From positions 24,649,172-24,713,171 of the forward strand of contig JAULJL010000004.1 of assembly GCA_030761205.1 (NCBI GenBank): a stretch of 64,000 nt of DNA. The letters are read 5' to 3'. Numbering within the stretch: the stretch's first letter is position 1; each line of letters begins with the position of its first letter. The notes under the pieces are model-generated. The model was not told the origin of the DNA. It saw only the letters and a list, made by a program, of their open reading frames with translations, and did not search any database. This document shows, piece after piece, positions 20,885-33,520 of this stretch. Source of the DNA: Fremontodendron californicum. Lineage: Eukaryota > Streptophyta > Magnoliopsida > Malvales > Malvaceae. Position numbers and translations under genes: made by a program.

Positions 20885-22603
20885 TGTCATAACGTGCCAA
20901 ATATGAATTTAGCATGCTAGACGAAAATCATGGAGTCGCCACTAATCATCTTTGTTAGATGTGATTAGTCACCTATATGAATTTATCATTTTAAAGTAAT
21001 CCTAAACTTGAATAAGGCAACCAAAAAAGAATAGATTCTGGTCTACTTATCGGAACTAGGTTTGAAAGTTCAGTTACGTGTGAGAAAAGATTAACACCGC
21101 ACAACGCCTATCTAGAGATAGTATCATATTAATCACATATTATCATAAATTGATCTTATCTAAATGATCTTTATTTATCCTAACTTTATTTACCCAAATT
21201 TACCTAAGGTATTTTATCTTAAATAAGCATCAATCATTAATAAAAATCTAAAATTTTCCTAATCCAATATAAATTAAATTATCATGAGATAAACAAAAAA
21301 TAAATGAATAAGAAATAAATAAGTAATAGATAAATAAACAATCTATAATAATTGACACAAAATTAAGAATTAAAAAAATAATAAATTAATCATCATAAAA
21401 TATTCACAATAATAAAATAAATAATAATTAATTAGGAATTAATTAAAAACTACTCAATGAATAAAAATAAACAAATAAACAAATAATAAACAAGTAATAT
21501 AAAATCCAAACAAATAAAAAATTAGTCATAAATATATACCTGCAATAATCAAACTAAATAAAATTAATCAGAAATAAATAAATAAAAAATAACAATAAAA
21601 TTAAATTAAATTAAATTAGACAAATAATATCAAATCAAAACAAACCTATAATAGAAATTAAAATAAAAAATAAAAAATCAGCTATATCCATCTTGAAGAA
21701 CTTCGGCCACCGTCTGTTCTTTGTGTTCCCAGAAATCGCCGTTAGCCTCTTTCAGCCACCAAGCTGGTGATCCAAAACCAAAAAAAATTACCTTTTCCAA
21801 ATCCTATTCACCTCCTCTATCTATTTTCCAGATTAGTTCTTTTCAAAGTTCCCCACAAAATTAAAGATCTAAATCGAAAGTATGTGACAACCTTTCTCCG
21901 ATCCGCCATTTTTCACCGTTAGTTGACCTCCCAATTTTCACAGAACCTCCCTCTGATCTTCCTCTAGGCTTTCACGTTTAGATTTTCAAAATAACTCCTG
22001 GAACCCGAAATCCAAAAAATTTCGAATCAAATCCTCCATAAATTTCTTTCCTATTTTGTTTGTTGCTGTTTATTGTGATTTCGAGTCCCCCTTCCTCTGA
22101 GATTGTGTGTATATTAAATAAGAAGATTTTGGTCGAGAATCCCAACTTGTTTTGGTTTCGATTTCCTTGTTGGCATTTTAATCAAACTCAAACATTTAAG
22201 TTGAAAAGAAGTTATTTTTTATTTCAAATTGGGAGACTTTGCATTCATCCAAATCTGTTATCTTTATTTTTCTATTTTTTTTCTTTAAATAAAATAAAAT
22301 AAACAAAAAAGGACAATAAAAATAACAATAACAGAAATAAGATATTAATAAAAAGAAATAAAAATAAAATAAAACTAAAATTGAAATGGATGTGGATGTG
22401 GATGTGGATGTGGATGTGGATCCAAAACCAAAAAATGAATTGGACCTAAAAGTTCACTCAACACTGACTTCAAAAGAGATAATCGAGTCTAATAGTAAAC
22501 TAAAGGCATCAGATTCAAAACCCAAAACTGTAGTGAAGCCTATCATTCAAAGGTAATCTAAAATTGACAATTCAAATGCTCCGGACAAAATCGGGTGTCT
22601 ACA
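20885..22603 (-). mobile_element. Ogre 1 3' LTR
   Basis: Begins TGTAGACACCCGATTTTG on the minus strand at 22603 and ends with TGACA at 20885. By eye it differs from the 5' LTR at roughly one base in ten at the start, many being C/T or G/A changes. It lacks a ~160-bp GC-rich segment present in the 5' LTR. It contains a (GGATGT)5 run at 22387-22421. Confidence 0.85.
22387..22421. repeat. (GGATGT)n microsatellite inside the Ogre 1 3' LTR
   Basis: About five and a half tandem copies; the matching place in the other LTR (near 59940) has a shorter, GATGTA-bearing version. Confidence 0.9.
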
Positions 22604-22618
22604 GTTGTCCCTCTTTGC
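22604..22618 (-). other. Polypurine tract of Ogre 1
   Basis: The minus strand reads CAAAGAGGGACAAC directly before the 3' LTR start. The equivalent CAAAGAGGGGCAG occurs before the 3' LTR of Ogre 2, confirming both orientations. Confidence 0.75.
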
Positions 22619-22729
22619 GTATTTGTTGAGAAACAGAAATTGTGCGAAGACGTAGACACCCTTTGTTCAGACCAAATTATTCATAGAAAAATACACCAAC
22701 TTCACTCCGAAAAACAAACTTAAAAATTT

Positions 22730-23480
22730 ACAATATAAAGGATTCACTAAATAACGAAGGATTCACAACTTAAAATTTGAAAACAAATGTTTCACAATTT
22801 AACAACAAAAGATTCACAACTTAAAAATAACTTGAAAACAAAGGTTTCACAACTTAAAAATAACTTGGAAACAAAGGTTTCACAACTTAATAAATAACTC
22901 TTAAAAATAAAGGATTCACATCTTAATAATAATTTTTTAAAAATACAGGATTCACACATAAACCTTTTTAAAAAATAAATGATTCACAACTTAAACAATT
23001 AAAATAAAGGATTCACACATAAACTTTATAAAAATAAAGGATTCACACCAAAATAAGTATTCTCACTAAACTAATGAATTCACACTAAAACTAAGGATTC
23101 TCATTAAAACAAATGATTCGCACCCAAAATTAATGAACTAGAGGATTCGCACCCAAAATAAGGATTCTCACTAAAATAAGGATTCTCATTGAAACAAAGG
23201 GATTCGCATCCAAAATAAGGATTTAAGGGATTCGCACCCAAAATAAGGATTCTCACTCAAATTAAGGGATTCACAACCAAAATAAGATTCTCACTAAAAC
23301 AAAGGGATTCACACCCAAAATTAAGGAACTAAGGGATTCGCACCCATCTAAGGGATTCGCACCAAAAATAAGGATTCGCACTTTTTAAAACAAACTTTTA
23401 AAAACAAAGGAGTTCTCACCTAACTTAAAAAAAACGTAAAAGAATTATCACTTAAAGGATGTAAAAATGATTCTCTTTTA
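22730..23480. repeat. Irregular GATTCACA(C/A)-type tandem repeats in the Ogre 1 3' untranslated region
   Basis: Plus-strand phrases such as AAAGGATTCACAACTTAAAA, AAGGATTCACACC and AGGGATTCGCACCCAAAATA recur every 25-50 bases. The family changes gradually from one end to the other, as expected for a decaying minisatellite. Confidence 0.8.
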
Positions 23481-25000
23481 AAGATTCTCATCTTTGATAA
23501 ATAAATCCCATATAAAAAAAACCTTGCCTTTGAAAAACAATTCATCTTGAAGATCTAAAATTAAGATTCTCATCCAAAAAATTTCTCACTTCTTCCAAGG
23601 TTTAAATCAATTTCCTCAATTGAGGTGCAAAATCTAAAAGAGATTTCCTCATCTGAGGGACCAAAAATTTCACCTCAAACGAGGTTCAAGAATTTTATTT
23701 TGAAAAAGTTTGATTTTAAAATTCAAAAATCCAACCCAAAATCTTTCTTATATGTTAAATGCATGCCATGAATGACATGAATGCATGTAATGCAATGCAT
23801 GAAGTGAATGTCATGAATGCGACGTAGCACAATGCATGAAGTACAAATGCTCCAATTAAATCATGTATCTCCAGTCGCGGTAAAAATGATTCTCAAGCTC
23901 ATTCTTTTCATCTTCTTATCATCTCTCAAACATGTGAATTTAGAATTGACTAACAAGTTCCATCCACCGGACTAGCCCTTTGCCAATTTTATTCAATCTC
24001 AAATGCAACATTTATCAAAGTGCATGTTTTCAGCTTATAAGCCTCAAGTGTCTATATTTCCAGCCCTTTATGGTTCTCATCATTCTTTTCTTTTGCCCTA
24101 GGACATCATCCTTAAGTTTTTTTCTCAAAGTAATGCAGAGATCTTTTATGTTCATTATTTCAACTTATCAATCATCATTCTAATTTCATAAATGCAATGC
24201 ATCAACACTTCTTCTATTCATTATGGGTATGTAAAGTTGGCAACAAAGAATGGTAAGAAGCAACGTAAGTTGAAGAAAATGAATCTTTGTCATTGAAATG
24301 ACAAATCTATGTAAACAATAATGGGCAAATCAAGGAATTATCACAAGGATATTTGGAAGGGATATCAACATTCCCAATAATGAATATTTCGACAATCATG
24401 AACAAATTAATCAATGATTCTCTTTCCAAAATCAATCTAATTGGTATCTTTGATCTTTCTGAGTTGTATAAAACCAAACTTGGCCTCAATGAAATCTTCA
24501 AAGAAACACTGACTTTCATTATACCTAAGCCGCCCTTTTAGGTTTTATACTTAGATATCCCCTATGATTCAAACTGCCTTTTAAGCTTTTCAATTTTAAT
24601 CCTCCTTTTTCTTTTTTTCCTTTCTTTCTTTTTTTCAAAAAATGTATTTCTTCATAGTGTTTGGCAAATCATCCTCATTTGTCTTTTTCAGAACAATGCT
24701 TCACTCGGAAAAGCTTTTCACTTCATAAGAACTCCACAACTTGGTTGTCCATCATCTCCAACGGCCATGTGATTCAAAAAAAGTTTCTTCACAACCAGTT
24801 CTCATTCTCTAAGTATCACGAACGAAATTTCCTCATCATGTGTTCGCCTCAATCTTCTTGGAGGCAATTAAGTATATCAAAGTGTTACAAACCTTTTCTT
24901 CCTTCTTTGGCGCTATCTTCAAACATCTAAACTTTACTGTCCTTTGATGATACCATAAGCATGTCCTAATTCAATATATGATTCTCCAATTCGAACATTC
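23481..25000 (-). other. Ogre 1 3' untranslated region, remainder
   Basis: No coding frame with protein character. It contains a short ATGCATGAAGT/GAATGCATG-rich patch at about 23757-23850 and pyrimidine-rich tracts near 24600. Confidence 0.5.
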
Positions 25001-25510
25001 ACATTTTTTCAAAATGCACTTTAAAAGGTACGTAATATAGGCTCGAGTTTGGGGTCATGAAAGAATGGACAAAATAGGCTCAAATATGTGTTTAAGGGTT
25101 GCAAACCAAGGACTATTTCTTTAAAGCATCAACTTTTACATTTTCCCTTTTTTTCATCATTTCTTATTTTTTCATTACTTTTTCCTTCCATTTTCATTTT
25201 TTTCCATCACACATCTTTTCTCCATCACCATTCACTTATCATTTTTCTTTCACAAAAAGGGAACTTTTTTTTTCATGAAAATCTCATACAACTTTTGCTT
25301 TCTTTTTGCAAAACAAATTTCTTTCTAAATTTTGCCCCCTAAGGTGGAGGGTGATCCTTGGTTGGGTTTTTTTTTTTTTTTTTTAAAGAATTTCAAAGGC
25401 TCAAAAGGGGTAGTAAATGGATGATTTTCTTTATGTGAAAGATAAAAGAAAGATGGCCATCTATCATTTCAAATGTGAATATTCTCATTGAAGAACAATT
25501 ATTAAAAAAT
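25001..25510 (-). other. Conserved 3' noncoding block shared by Ogre 1 and Ogre 2
   Basis: Read on the minus strand it matches 38560-39150 of Ogre 2. Shared phrases are GATGGCCATCTTTC, TTCACATAAAGAAAATCATC, CAAGGATCACCCTCCA, GGGGGCAAAAT, ACACATATTTGAGCCTATTT and CTTTTAAAGTGCATTTTGA. The two are otherwise diverged and the frame is not open, which points to an ancestral non-coding or long-dead coding segment retained in both. Confidence 0.65.
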
Positions 25511-26044
25511 GACAAGCTTGTAGAAATTCATCCTAGAGGACTTACATATATGTGAAGGAATTCTATAACAATTCATCATACTTATGAAAAAATTCTACGA
25601 GTTTTCTTCCAATCATGCCAAAACTGCATATCAACTTTCATCTTCCTTTTTACCACAATAATCTCAACAAACCAAATGTTAAAGTATGGTCATATATTTC
25701 AAGTTCACCAATATGGATATAACTTTCAAAATTGAATCTTAGATTATTGCCTTGATTGTTATCACATTCATTATTTGGAAACTTAAAATGGGTGAAATTG
25801 AAATGGCAGGCAAAATATATAAAAGAAAAAGAAGAAATAATAAATGAAAGAGGAAATAAAAATGCATCAAACTTGCCAATTCATTGAAACGATAAAAAAA
25901 TAAATTAAGTCTAAACATAAAAAACACCTATTACTTAAAAAAAAAAAAAAGTTCAAGGATAACCACCAGCTTCAATCCTTCATTTCGAGCCTCATCACCA
26001 TCATGCACCTATGTGCTTAGGCCACCACTGACATTTGATTCCCC

Positions 26045-26130
26045 TTACTTGTCAAAATTCAATAAGCCAATATTGATCAAGCTTTGCACCTTATGCTTAA
26101 AAGTTGGGCAAGTTTCTATAGAATGACCAG
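26045..26130 (-). pseudogene. Ogre 1 gag, C-terminal piece
   Basis: On the minus strand this continues the gag broken at 54371. It reads GHSIETCPTFKHKVQSLI, then INIGLLNFDK and a stop at 26045. Together with CEYH on the far side of LTR D it completes a CxYH...GHxxxxC zinc-finger-like motif typical of Ogre/Tat gag. Confidence 0.75.
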
Positions 26131-26869
26131 CCGACACGTGATCCTCCGGGGGGAAGGACCCGTTCAAGTGAGGAAAAAAAACAGATAGAGGAAAAGACGA
26201 CTTAATTCCTCTTGAAATAAAGGTCGAGGGTATGAAAACAACCTCGTAAAAAGAAATTGAGTTGCCACCAATCTTTTTTTTTTGGCTAGGTGTGATCGAC
26301 CACCTGTTAAAACTAGTTTTTATAAAACATTTTAAAATTAGTTAAAACATTTTTAAAACCAATTTTATAGTCTGCGCTTTGAACCAGAGAAAAACAAGTG
26401 TGGGTTCGGGAGTTGGTTATGTGCAGGGAAGGATTAGCACCCCCACAACGCCCGTATAAAATGGTACCTTATTAGTCGTGTGTTATCTTGAGTCTCGGTG
26501 AAAAGTCGGTTTTAAAATTGGCGTTTGTAAATAATTCCCTTAAAAATTCATATTTTATGTGAAAATGATCCAGAATTTACTAACATAAAGTTTCCCATAT
26601 TTTTTGAAAGACTCGTCAAAACATGGAATTTTTCTTTGATTTTGAAATTCTCTGAATCATTTAAAAATAAAAAGATATTCCTTCATTAATGATAATTGAT
26701 GATATCCTCTCTGGCAGACCCAGTAGAGAACTCATGAATTATTTTAACTCGGGAATGATCTTGATTTATAAAAAATATTATTTGTTTCTCATATGTTTCA
26801 AAAATCATTGAAAATGACCATGAATAAGCCAAAATGTTTCCAAGACAAAAATGAAATAAACATGCTTAT

Positions 26870-27960
26870 TTATCATGGCATGACAAACATTTCATTATAG
26901 CATGGTAAAAGAAATAATGACATGGCATAAGGAAATGAATGTCGTGTGAATGGAATCGGCATGGCATATAGAATGAACTGTCATGTGAATGAAATCGACA
27001 TGGCATACGAAAATGACATGGCATATGAATGACATGACATAAGAATGAAATGTCATGTGAATGAAATCGACATAGCATACAAAATGACATGGCATGTGAA
27101 TGACATGGCATAAAATGAATGTCAAGTGAATGAAATCGACATGGCATATGAATGAATATCATGTGAATGAAATCTACATGGCATAAGAATGAAATGTCAT
27201 GTGAATGAAATTGACATGGCATACAAAATGACATGGCATGTTAATGACATGGCATAAAATGAACGTCATGTGAGTGACATGCAAAATGACATGGCTTAAG
27301 AATGAATGTCACGTGAATGAAATCGACATGGCATATACAATGACATGGCATAAAATGAATGTCATGTGAATGAAATCGACATGGCGTACAAAATGAAATG
27401 GCATATGAATGGCATGGCATAAGAATGAATGTCATGTGAATGAAATCGACATGGCATACAAAATAACATGGCATATGAATGGCATGGCATTAGAATGAAT
27501 GTCATGTGAATGAAATAGACATGGCATACAAAACGACATGGCATATGAATGGCATGGAATAAGAATGAATGTCATATGAATAGCATGCAAAATGACATGG
27601 CATATTAATGACATGGCTTAAGAATGAATGTCATGTGAATGAAATCGACATGGCATACAAAATGACATGGCATATGAATGGCATGGCATAAAAATGAATG
27701 TCATGTGAATGAAATCGACATGGCATATGAATGGCAAGGCTTAAGAATGAATGTCATGTGAAAGAAATCAACATGGCATACAAAATGACATGCCTATGAA
27801 TAGCATGGCATAAGAATGAATGTCATATGAATAGCATGCAAAATGACATGGCATATAAATGACATGGCTTAAGAATGAATGTCATGTGAATGAAATCGAC
27901 ATGGCAAACAAAATGACATGGCATATGAATGACATGGCATAGAAATGAATGGCATAGCAT
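26870..27960 (-). repeat. 70-bp minisatellite in LTR D, about 15 copies
   Basis: GAATGTCATGTGAATGAAAT followed by CGACATGGCATACAAAATGA and CATGGCATATGAATGGCATG recurs with a period of 70 (for example starts at 27361, 27431 and 27501). Several copies have internal deletions. The minus-strand open frames here (His/Cys/Met-rich) are repeat translations, not genes. Confidence 0.9.
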
Positions 27961-28159
27961 GATAATGAATTTATTTGAGAATGACTCAGAATTTATTAAT
28001 ACTAAAATCTTTTCATGTTCCCTGGCAAACCCGAAAAAACATAGAAAATTTTATTTACTTCGAAATTCTCCGAATCACCTTTATTTTTAGAAAAGGGTAT
28101 TCCTTTGTTAATAATAATTAATGATATCCTCCCTGGCAGACTCAACAGAGAAAATCATG

Positions 28160-29340
28160 AATTATTTAAACTTGGGAATAATGCTTTATTTATTGAAATG
28201 TTATGAATATGCAAATTGACATTAAGGCATGCATGATTATCAAAACATGATAAGCATTTTATTGTGATATGGAACGTGAGATAATGACATGGCAAATGAC
28301 ATGCTATGAAATTGAATGTTATGGCATGAAAATAAAATGACATGAATTAAATGTCATGGTGGTCGAATGGTATAACATGCTTAATCATGGTATGAAATGA
28401 GCTCAAACACTAAATGACATGGCCAATGACATGCTCTATGAATGTTATGGCATAAATGACATAGATCATGAATAAAATGTCCTGGTGGCTGAATGGCATG
28501 TAGATGGCACATAAATGACCAAAATGCATGGAGATGGCATATGAATGGCTGAATGGATGGTGATGGTATGTAAATGGCCGAATGACATGAAATGTTGATA
28601 TGGCATGAATGATGTGGCATAGGTGACATGGCATACAATGATGACATGGCATGAAAAGAACCTAGACTCTAAATGACATGCTATATGAATAACATGGCAT
28701 AGGTGACATGGCATAAAATGATGACATGGCATGAAAAGACCATAGACTCTAAATGATATGGAAAATGAAATGGCATGAAAATGACATAACCACTAGAATG
28801 GTATGGACATGGCCAAAAATGACCTAGACTCTAAATAACATGGCAAATATCATAAAAATGACTTAACCACTAAAATGACATAGACATGGCCGAAAATGAC
28901 CTATTCTAAGATGACATGGAAAATGACATGTTATATGGATGACAGGGCATAGGTGACATGGCATAAAATGATGACATGGCATGAAAATAACCTAGACTTT
29001 ATATGACATGGATAATGACATGGCAAATGACATGTTATATGGATGACATGGCATGAAAATGACATAACCACTAGAATGACATGGACATAGCCGAAAATGA
29101 CCTATTCTAAGATGACATGGCTACATGACCTAATGTGCATGACATAGCTACATGACCTAAGATGCATGACATAATCAAATATGATGCAAGGTGTGGCATA
29201 AACCAAAAATACATGGGCTGGCCGAAAATGATGTAAGGCATGTCATAAACACAAAATGCAAAATGACATAGCTACATGACCCAAGATGTATAACATAACC
29301 AAATATTATGCAAGGCATGGCATGAACCAAAAATACATGG
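28160..29340. repeat. Irregular GACATGGCATAA-type repeat field in LTR D
   Basis: ATGACATGGCATAAAATGAT, CATGGCCGAAAATGACCTA and related phrases recur with variable spacing. It is a more disordered continuation of the 70-bp repeat. The other LTRs in the window keep only short versions of the corresponding stretch (for example 32640-32780). Confidence 0.75.
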
Positions 29341-29367
29341 GCTGGCCGAATGGTGTAGGAAGCTAAC

Positions 29368-32300
29368 TATACACACCTAATTTTGTCCGAACCCCTAAAT
29401 CAGGTAAATTCTTCATTGTGCTTTTTTAGAATGCAAAAAATCTCTTCTCATCCTGCAGGTGGTACTCCAAGACTTTGTTTAGGAGGTCAAGCACAAAAAT
29501 TCAATTCAAAAAAGTCAACCTCGAAAAGTCAACCATTGAAAAAGTCAACCCTTATTCAAAATCAAGATTCAAAGTTTAATTGAACAATGGTGAAAGAATT
29601 TTGATAATCCGAGGTCTACAACGAGAGATATGGAGTCCAGAAGATGGGTTATGGAGATTCAGTGGAAATGAAACCCTAATTCGATAAATTTGGGGAAAAG
29701 TGCTTAAACGATCAAATTGGTCAAAATTGGAGGTTCCGAATGGAATATAATCAATGACTACGAGTATTGGAAAGGCCAATTGGAAGCAAAACCAAAAGAA
29801 GAGTCAATTTGGAAGGAAAACCGGAACTTAGGGTTTTTGATGAATTTTGCGAAATTGGGAAAAACTACAGAAATGGCCCGATTCGGTAAAATTAAAGCCC
29901 TTAATTGATGAAGAGTGAGTAAACAAAGATAGCCTAAGGCTCAGTTTGAAGTAATTATAAGAAAAGAGCCGGTTGGAGGAAAAACGGAAAAACGAGGAAA
30001 TTCTCGATATTGGAAAAAGGAAAAATCAAATCGGAGGGGAATTTGATCGTAAATGTTGGGCATTTTTTGACCAACTCCAATTCAATATATAAAAAAGGCA
30101 ATGGAAAAAGAAAATCTGGAAATCTGACATGTTTTGAGTAAAACCGAGGTTTCGGAGGTTAAAGGGCAATTTTGGACAAACCAGGAAAAATAGGAAAGGA
30201 GCTCGGAAAATTATGAAAACCTCCAGATCTGAGTTTTATGTCATTTGGAAAAGATCTGCAAAGAAAAATTCATAATCGGAGCTCATATGAAAAATGGCAA
30301 AATTCGGGTGCACTAAGCTGAAATTCCAGAAGATAAATCCAAGAAAAATAGCAAATGAGTTCGAAAAATTACCAAAACTTCTAGATATCAATATTATATT
30401 ATTTGGAAGATATTAGAGAAGAAAAATCCAGAATCGAAGCTCATTTAAAAAATGACCAAGTTCGGGTGCACTAAGCTGAAATATAAATCCGAAAAAATAG
30501 GAAACGAGCTCGGAAAATTACCAAAACTTCCAGATCTCAATCTTATATTATTTGGAAGATATTGGAAAAGAAAAATCCATAATTGGAGCTCATTTGAAAA
30601 AGGCTAAATTTGGAGAGCACCAAACCGAAACTTTTAAAGAAAAATCCGGGAAAAAGAGGAAACGAGCTCCAAAAATTATGAAAACTTTCAGAATTCAATT
30701 TTATATTATTTAGGAGGTATTTGAAAAAGAAAATTCGGATTTGGGGTTCGTTTTCAATTTAATCAAGTTTAGGGGGCTAAAGTGCAATTTTACCAAAGAA
30801 ACCAAAGAGGGTCATTTTTATAATTTAAAAAAAAAAAAAGAAGTTGCTGGAATTTAAAGGCCATTCGGCCAGCCCATGTAGAAGATGAAGGTTGGCTGAT
30901 TTCTTTCATCCAAAGGCCAAAATTGGATAGCAAGATGGTATCTTTATTTGATTGAGCCTTTGTGATCGTGCCAAGTAGCTAAATGAATGAAGAGAAATGA
31001 TGAGCACATTATGGTTACATATTTTAGGCCAACTGTTATTGTTAGGGGCTGATCAGTTCATCCTATGGTTGCAAATTCACATTTTTATCATCTTTGATTA
31101 GTGGCCTTTGGATCTTGCTAGCTAGGAAAAAAGATGACAACATTATGACAACATCCCTAGCATTTGGTTGGCCTATAAATTGGAGGGGGTTTTCATTTTT
31201 TAGGGGGAGGAGAGATCAAATTTTTTACAACGGTTGTAGCTATTCTTGAGAGAAAAGTGAGGGGAAAAAAAAAGAGAAAAAAAGGGATTTTCTTACTACT
31301 CTCTGATTTGGAAAGCTAAAGCAAGGTAGCTATTTTCTTTCATACTCTCCTCCATGTTTTGTTCATATGATTTTGTTATTTTTATTTTATTTTCTTTCAT
31401 GAAATTTTCAAATTGCTGTTTGTTCGTGCATTTAATTCCCGCTTGATTTTTGATTTAAGCCAATCAATGGCTCAAAGCCAAGCTCTCTTGAGCATGCTTG
31501 TGAAAAATTAAAATTTGTTCAAGTTGGATTTTCTAACTTTATGATTTTTTTTCACTTGGCAGCCCTTGTCCAAATTTTTAGAAATTTTTACCATTGATTA
31601 TAGGTCCTTAGAGGAGTCTTTAATATTTTTATTCTGATTTTTGGATATTTTTATCAAAGGTTTAAAAATATTTTTATGTTAAGCAGTTTTTCACCAAGTG
31701 TTTTGTCTTTCATGAATTTTCGGGTAGGTTATCCTTAATCTAAAAATTAAGCCAATGTTTTACCATAGAGGTTGACATGTTCTAAGTCTCCAATAATTTT
31801 TTCAGATTTTTTTGAAATTGTTTAGAAGGGAAAAAAAAAGTTTTCAATACTGCCTATGATAGTCAGAGCTATTTTTTCAGAATTGATAACTTCCTGTTTG
31901 GTGAATTCAGTCATAGTTCCCATGCTCCAAAAATTAAGCTGATTTTTTTCCATAGAGGTCGACATGTTCTAAGTCTCCTATAATTCTTTCAGATTTTTTT
32001 GAAATATTTAAAAGAGTAAAAAAATCATGTTTTAAAACTGATCAGAAAAGTCAGATTTGTTTTCAAGAAGAAAATAATTTTTGGTTTTGGTTAAGCATTA
32101 AGAGGGGGCTAATTTAGAACAATAGCTACTGTCCTAGGTTAATTTCTAAGTCATTTTAATCATAAAATTTGATGTTATAAAGGTCGGGTCAAGGGTGGTC
32201 AACCCAGGTTTTCAAAATTAGAAAAATAGAGCCTTTTTAAAGGGGGTTTCGACCATGGTGCCATTTTCATCTAAAGTTTTCAAATTGTTTTCAATCCAAT

Positions 32301-33499
32301 CACAAAGTATTTTTGATTTAGAAAAATCTGATTTAAGTCTTTTCTAAGGTAGTCGGATATCTTTTTAGGTATACAGATGTCCTTATTTAAGGGAAAAAAT
32401 ACAATTTCATGCATTGCATTTTCCATGTTCATGCCTATTCTATGATATATGTTTTTTTGCTATGAATATTCTATGGTGTTGTTATTACTTTGATTTAGAT
32501 TTCATGATGCTATATTGATTGTTATATGGTTATGGATATTTTATATTATTCCATGCTCTTTGCTTAGTCATTATTTATTTTGTCACATCATTTAGGGTTT
32601 ATTGTGTTCATGCATTGTTTTTCATTTACATGCATATTTTATTATAATGTTATTTTATGGATTATGTCATGTTATTAAATTATGCCATACCATTTAGAAT
32701 ATACTATATCAGTTAGATGTTGCCATGTTATTTAGATTATACTATGTCATCTAGTTTTGCTATCATCTTTTATCATGTCATACATATTCATATTCATCTT
32801 TTTAAAATGTTTTTTTAAAAAAGATAATGATTTTCAATAAGAATAGAGATATTCCCGAGTTAAAGTAATTCATGAGTTCTCTGCCGGGTTTGCTGGGGAG
32901 GATATCATCAATTATCATTAATAAAGTAATATTTTTCTTTCATAAACTGAAAATGATTTGGAGATTTTCCAAATAAGTAAAATTTTTTATATTTTGCCGA
33001 GTTTGTTGGTGAATATAAGAAAATTTTGAATTAATAAATTTCGGATCATTTTCAATTAAAAATGGAATTATTTTTCATTAAATTGAGAATTATTTAAAAT
33101 GCCAAATCTAAAACCAACTTTTACCGAGACTTGAGATAACACACAATTAATAAGGTACCGTTTTATACGGGTATTGTGGGGATGTTAATCCTTCCCCGCA
33201 TGTAACCGACTCCCAAAGCCGCTTCTTTGATTTCTCTAGTTTAAAAACACAGACTTTGAAATTGGTTTTATAAAAGGTTTTAATTAATTTTAAAATGTTT
33301 TACAAAACCGGTTTTAATAGGTGGCCGGTCACACCTAGCCAAAAAAGATTGGTGGTGACTCCATTTCTTTTTCGAGGTTGTTTTCAAACCCTCATTTTAT
33401 TTCAAGAGAAATTAAGTCATCTTTTCCTCTGTTTTCCTCAATGTCACGCTTAACAAATAAAGTCTCACGATGAGACTTGTTATTTTTGAAGTTGCGACA
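29368..33499 (+). mobile_element. LTR A, 5' LTR of Ogre 2
   Basis: It begins TATACACACCTAATTTTGTC (the usual TGTAGACACC is mutated) and ends GTTGCGACA right before the primer binding site. It contains a TATA box at 31173 and a CT/GA-rich start region near 31255. Its AT-rich 3' part ends in AATAAAGTCTCACGATGAGA. No coding. Confidence 0.85.
31173..31179 (+). promoter_or_regulatory. TATA box of LTR A
   Basis: TATAAAT in GGCCTATAAATTGGAGGGG. The same sequence is present in LTR B at 49481-49487. Confidence 0.65.
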
Positions 33500-33502
33500 G
33501 CT

Positions 33503-33520
33503 TGGTGACTCCACTCGGGA
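33503..33520 (+). other. Primer binding site of Ogre 2, tRNA-Arg type
   Basis: TGGTGACTCCACTCGGGA lies three bases after the LTR. It differs at two bases from the TGGCGACTCCACTGGGGA seen in Ogre 1. Ogre elements are known to prime from tRNA-Arg, whose plant 3' end contains GGAGTCGCCA. Confidence 0.8.

Larger units (their letters stand above)
26131..29367 (-). mobile_element. LTR D, 3' part (lone LTR inserted in Ogre 1 gag, split by Ogre 2)
   Basis: It aligns in reverse with the 3' half of LTRs A, B and C. Shared phrases include the GTGATCGACCACCTGTTAAAAC region near 26290 and the GGCAGACCCAGTAGAGAACTC region near 26715. The left boundary is marked by ACCAG at 26126-26130, against ACCAA at 54371-54375 on the other side (four of five bases). 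The last ~50 bases differ from the other LTR ends. Confidence 0.75.

Noticed and set aside
26866..28732. Several minus-strand open frames of 60-122 codons rich in His, Cys, Met and Phe
   Set aside because: They are translations of the 70-bp minisatellite in LTR D, overlap each other in different frames and have no independent protein character.
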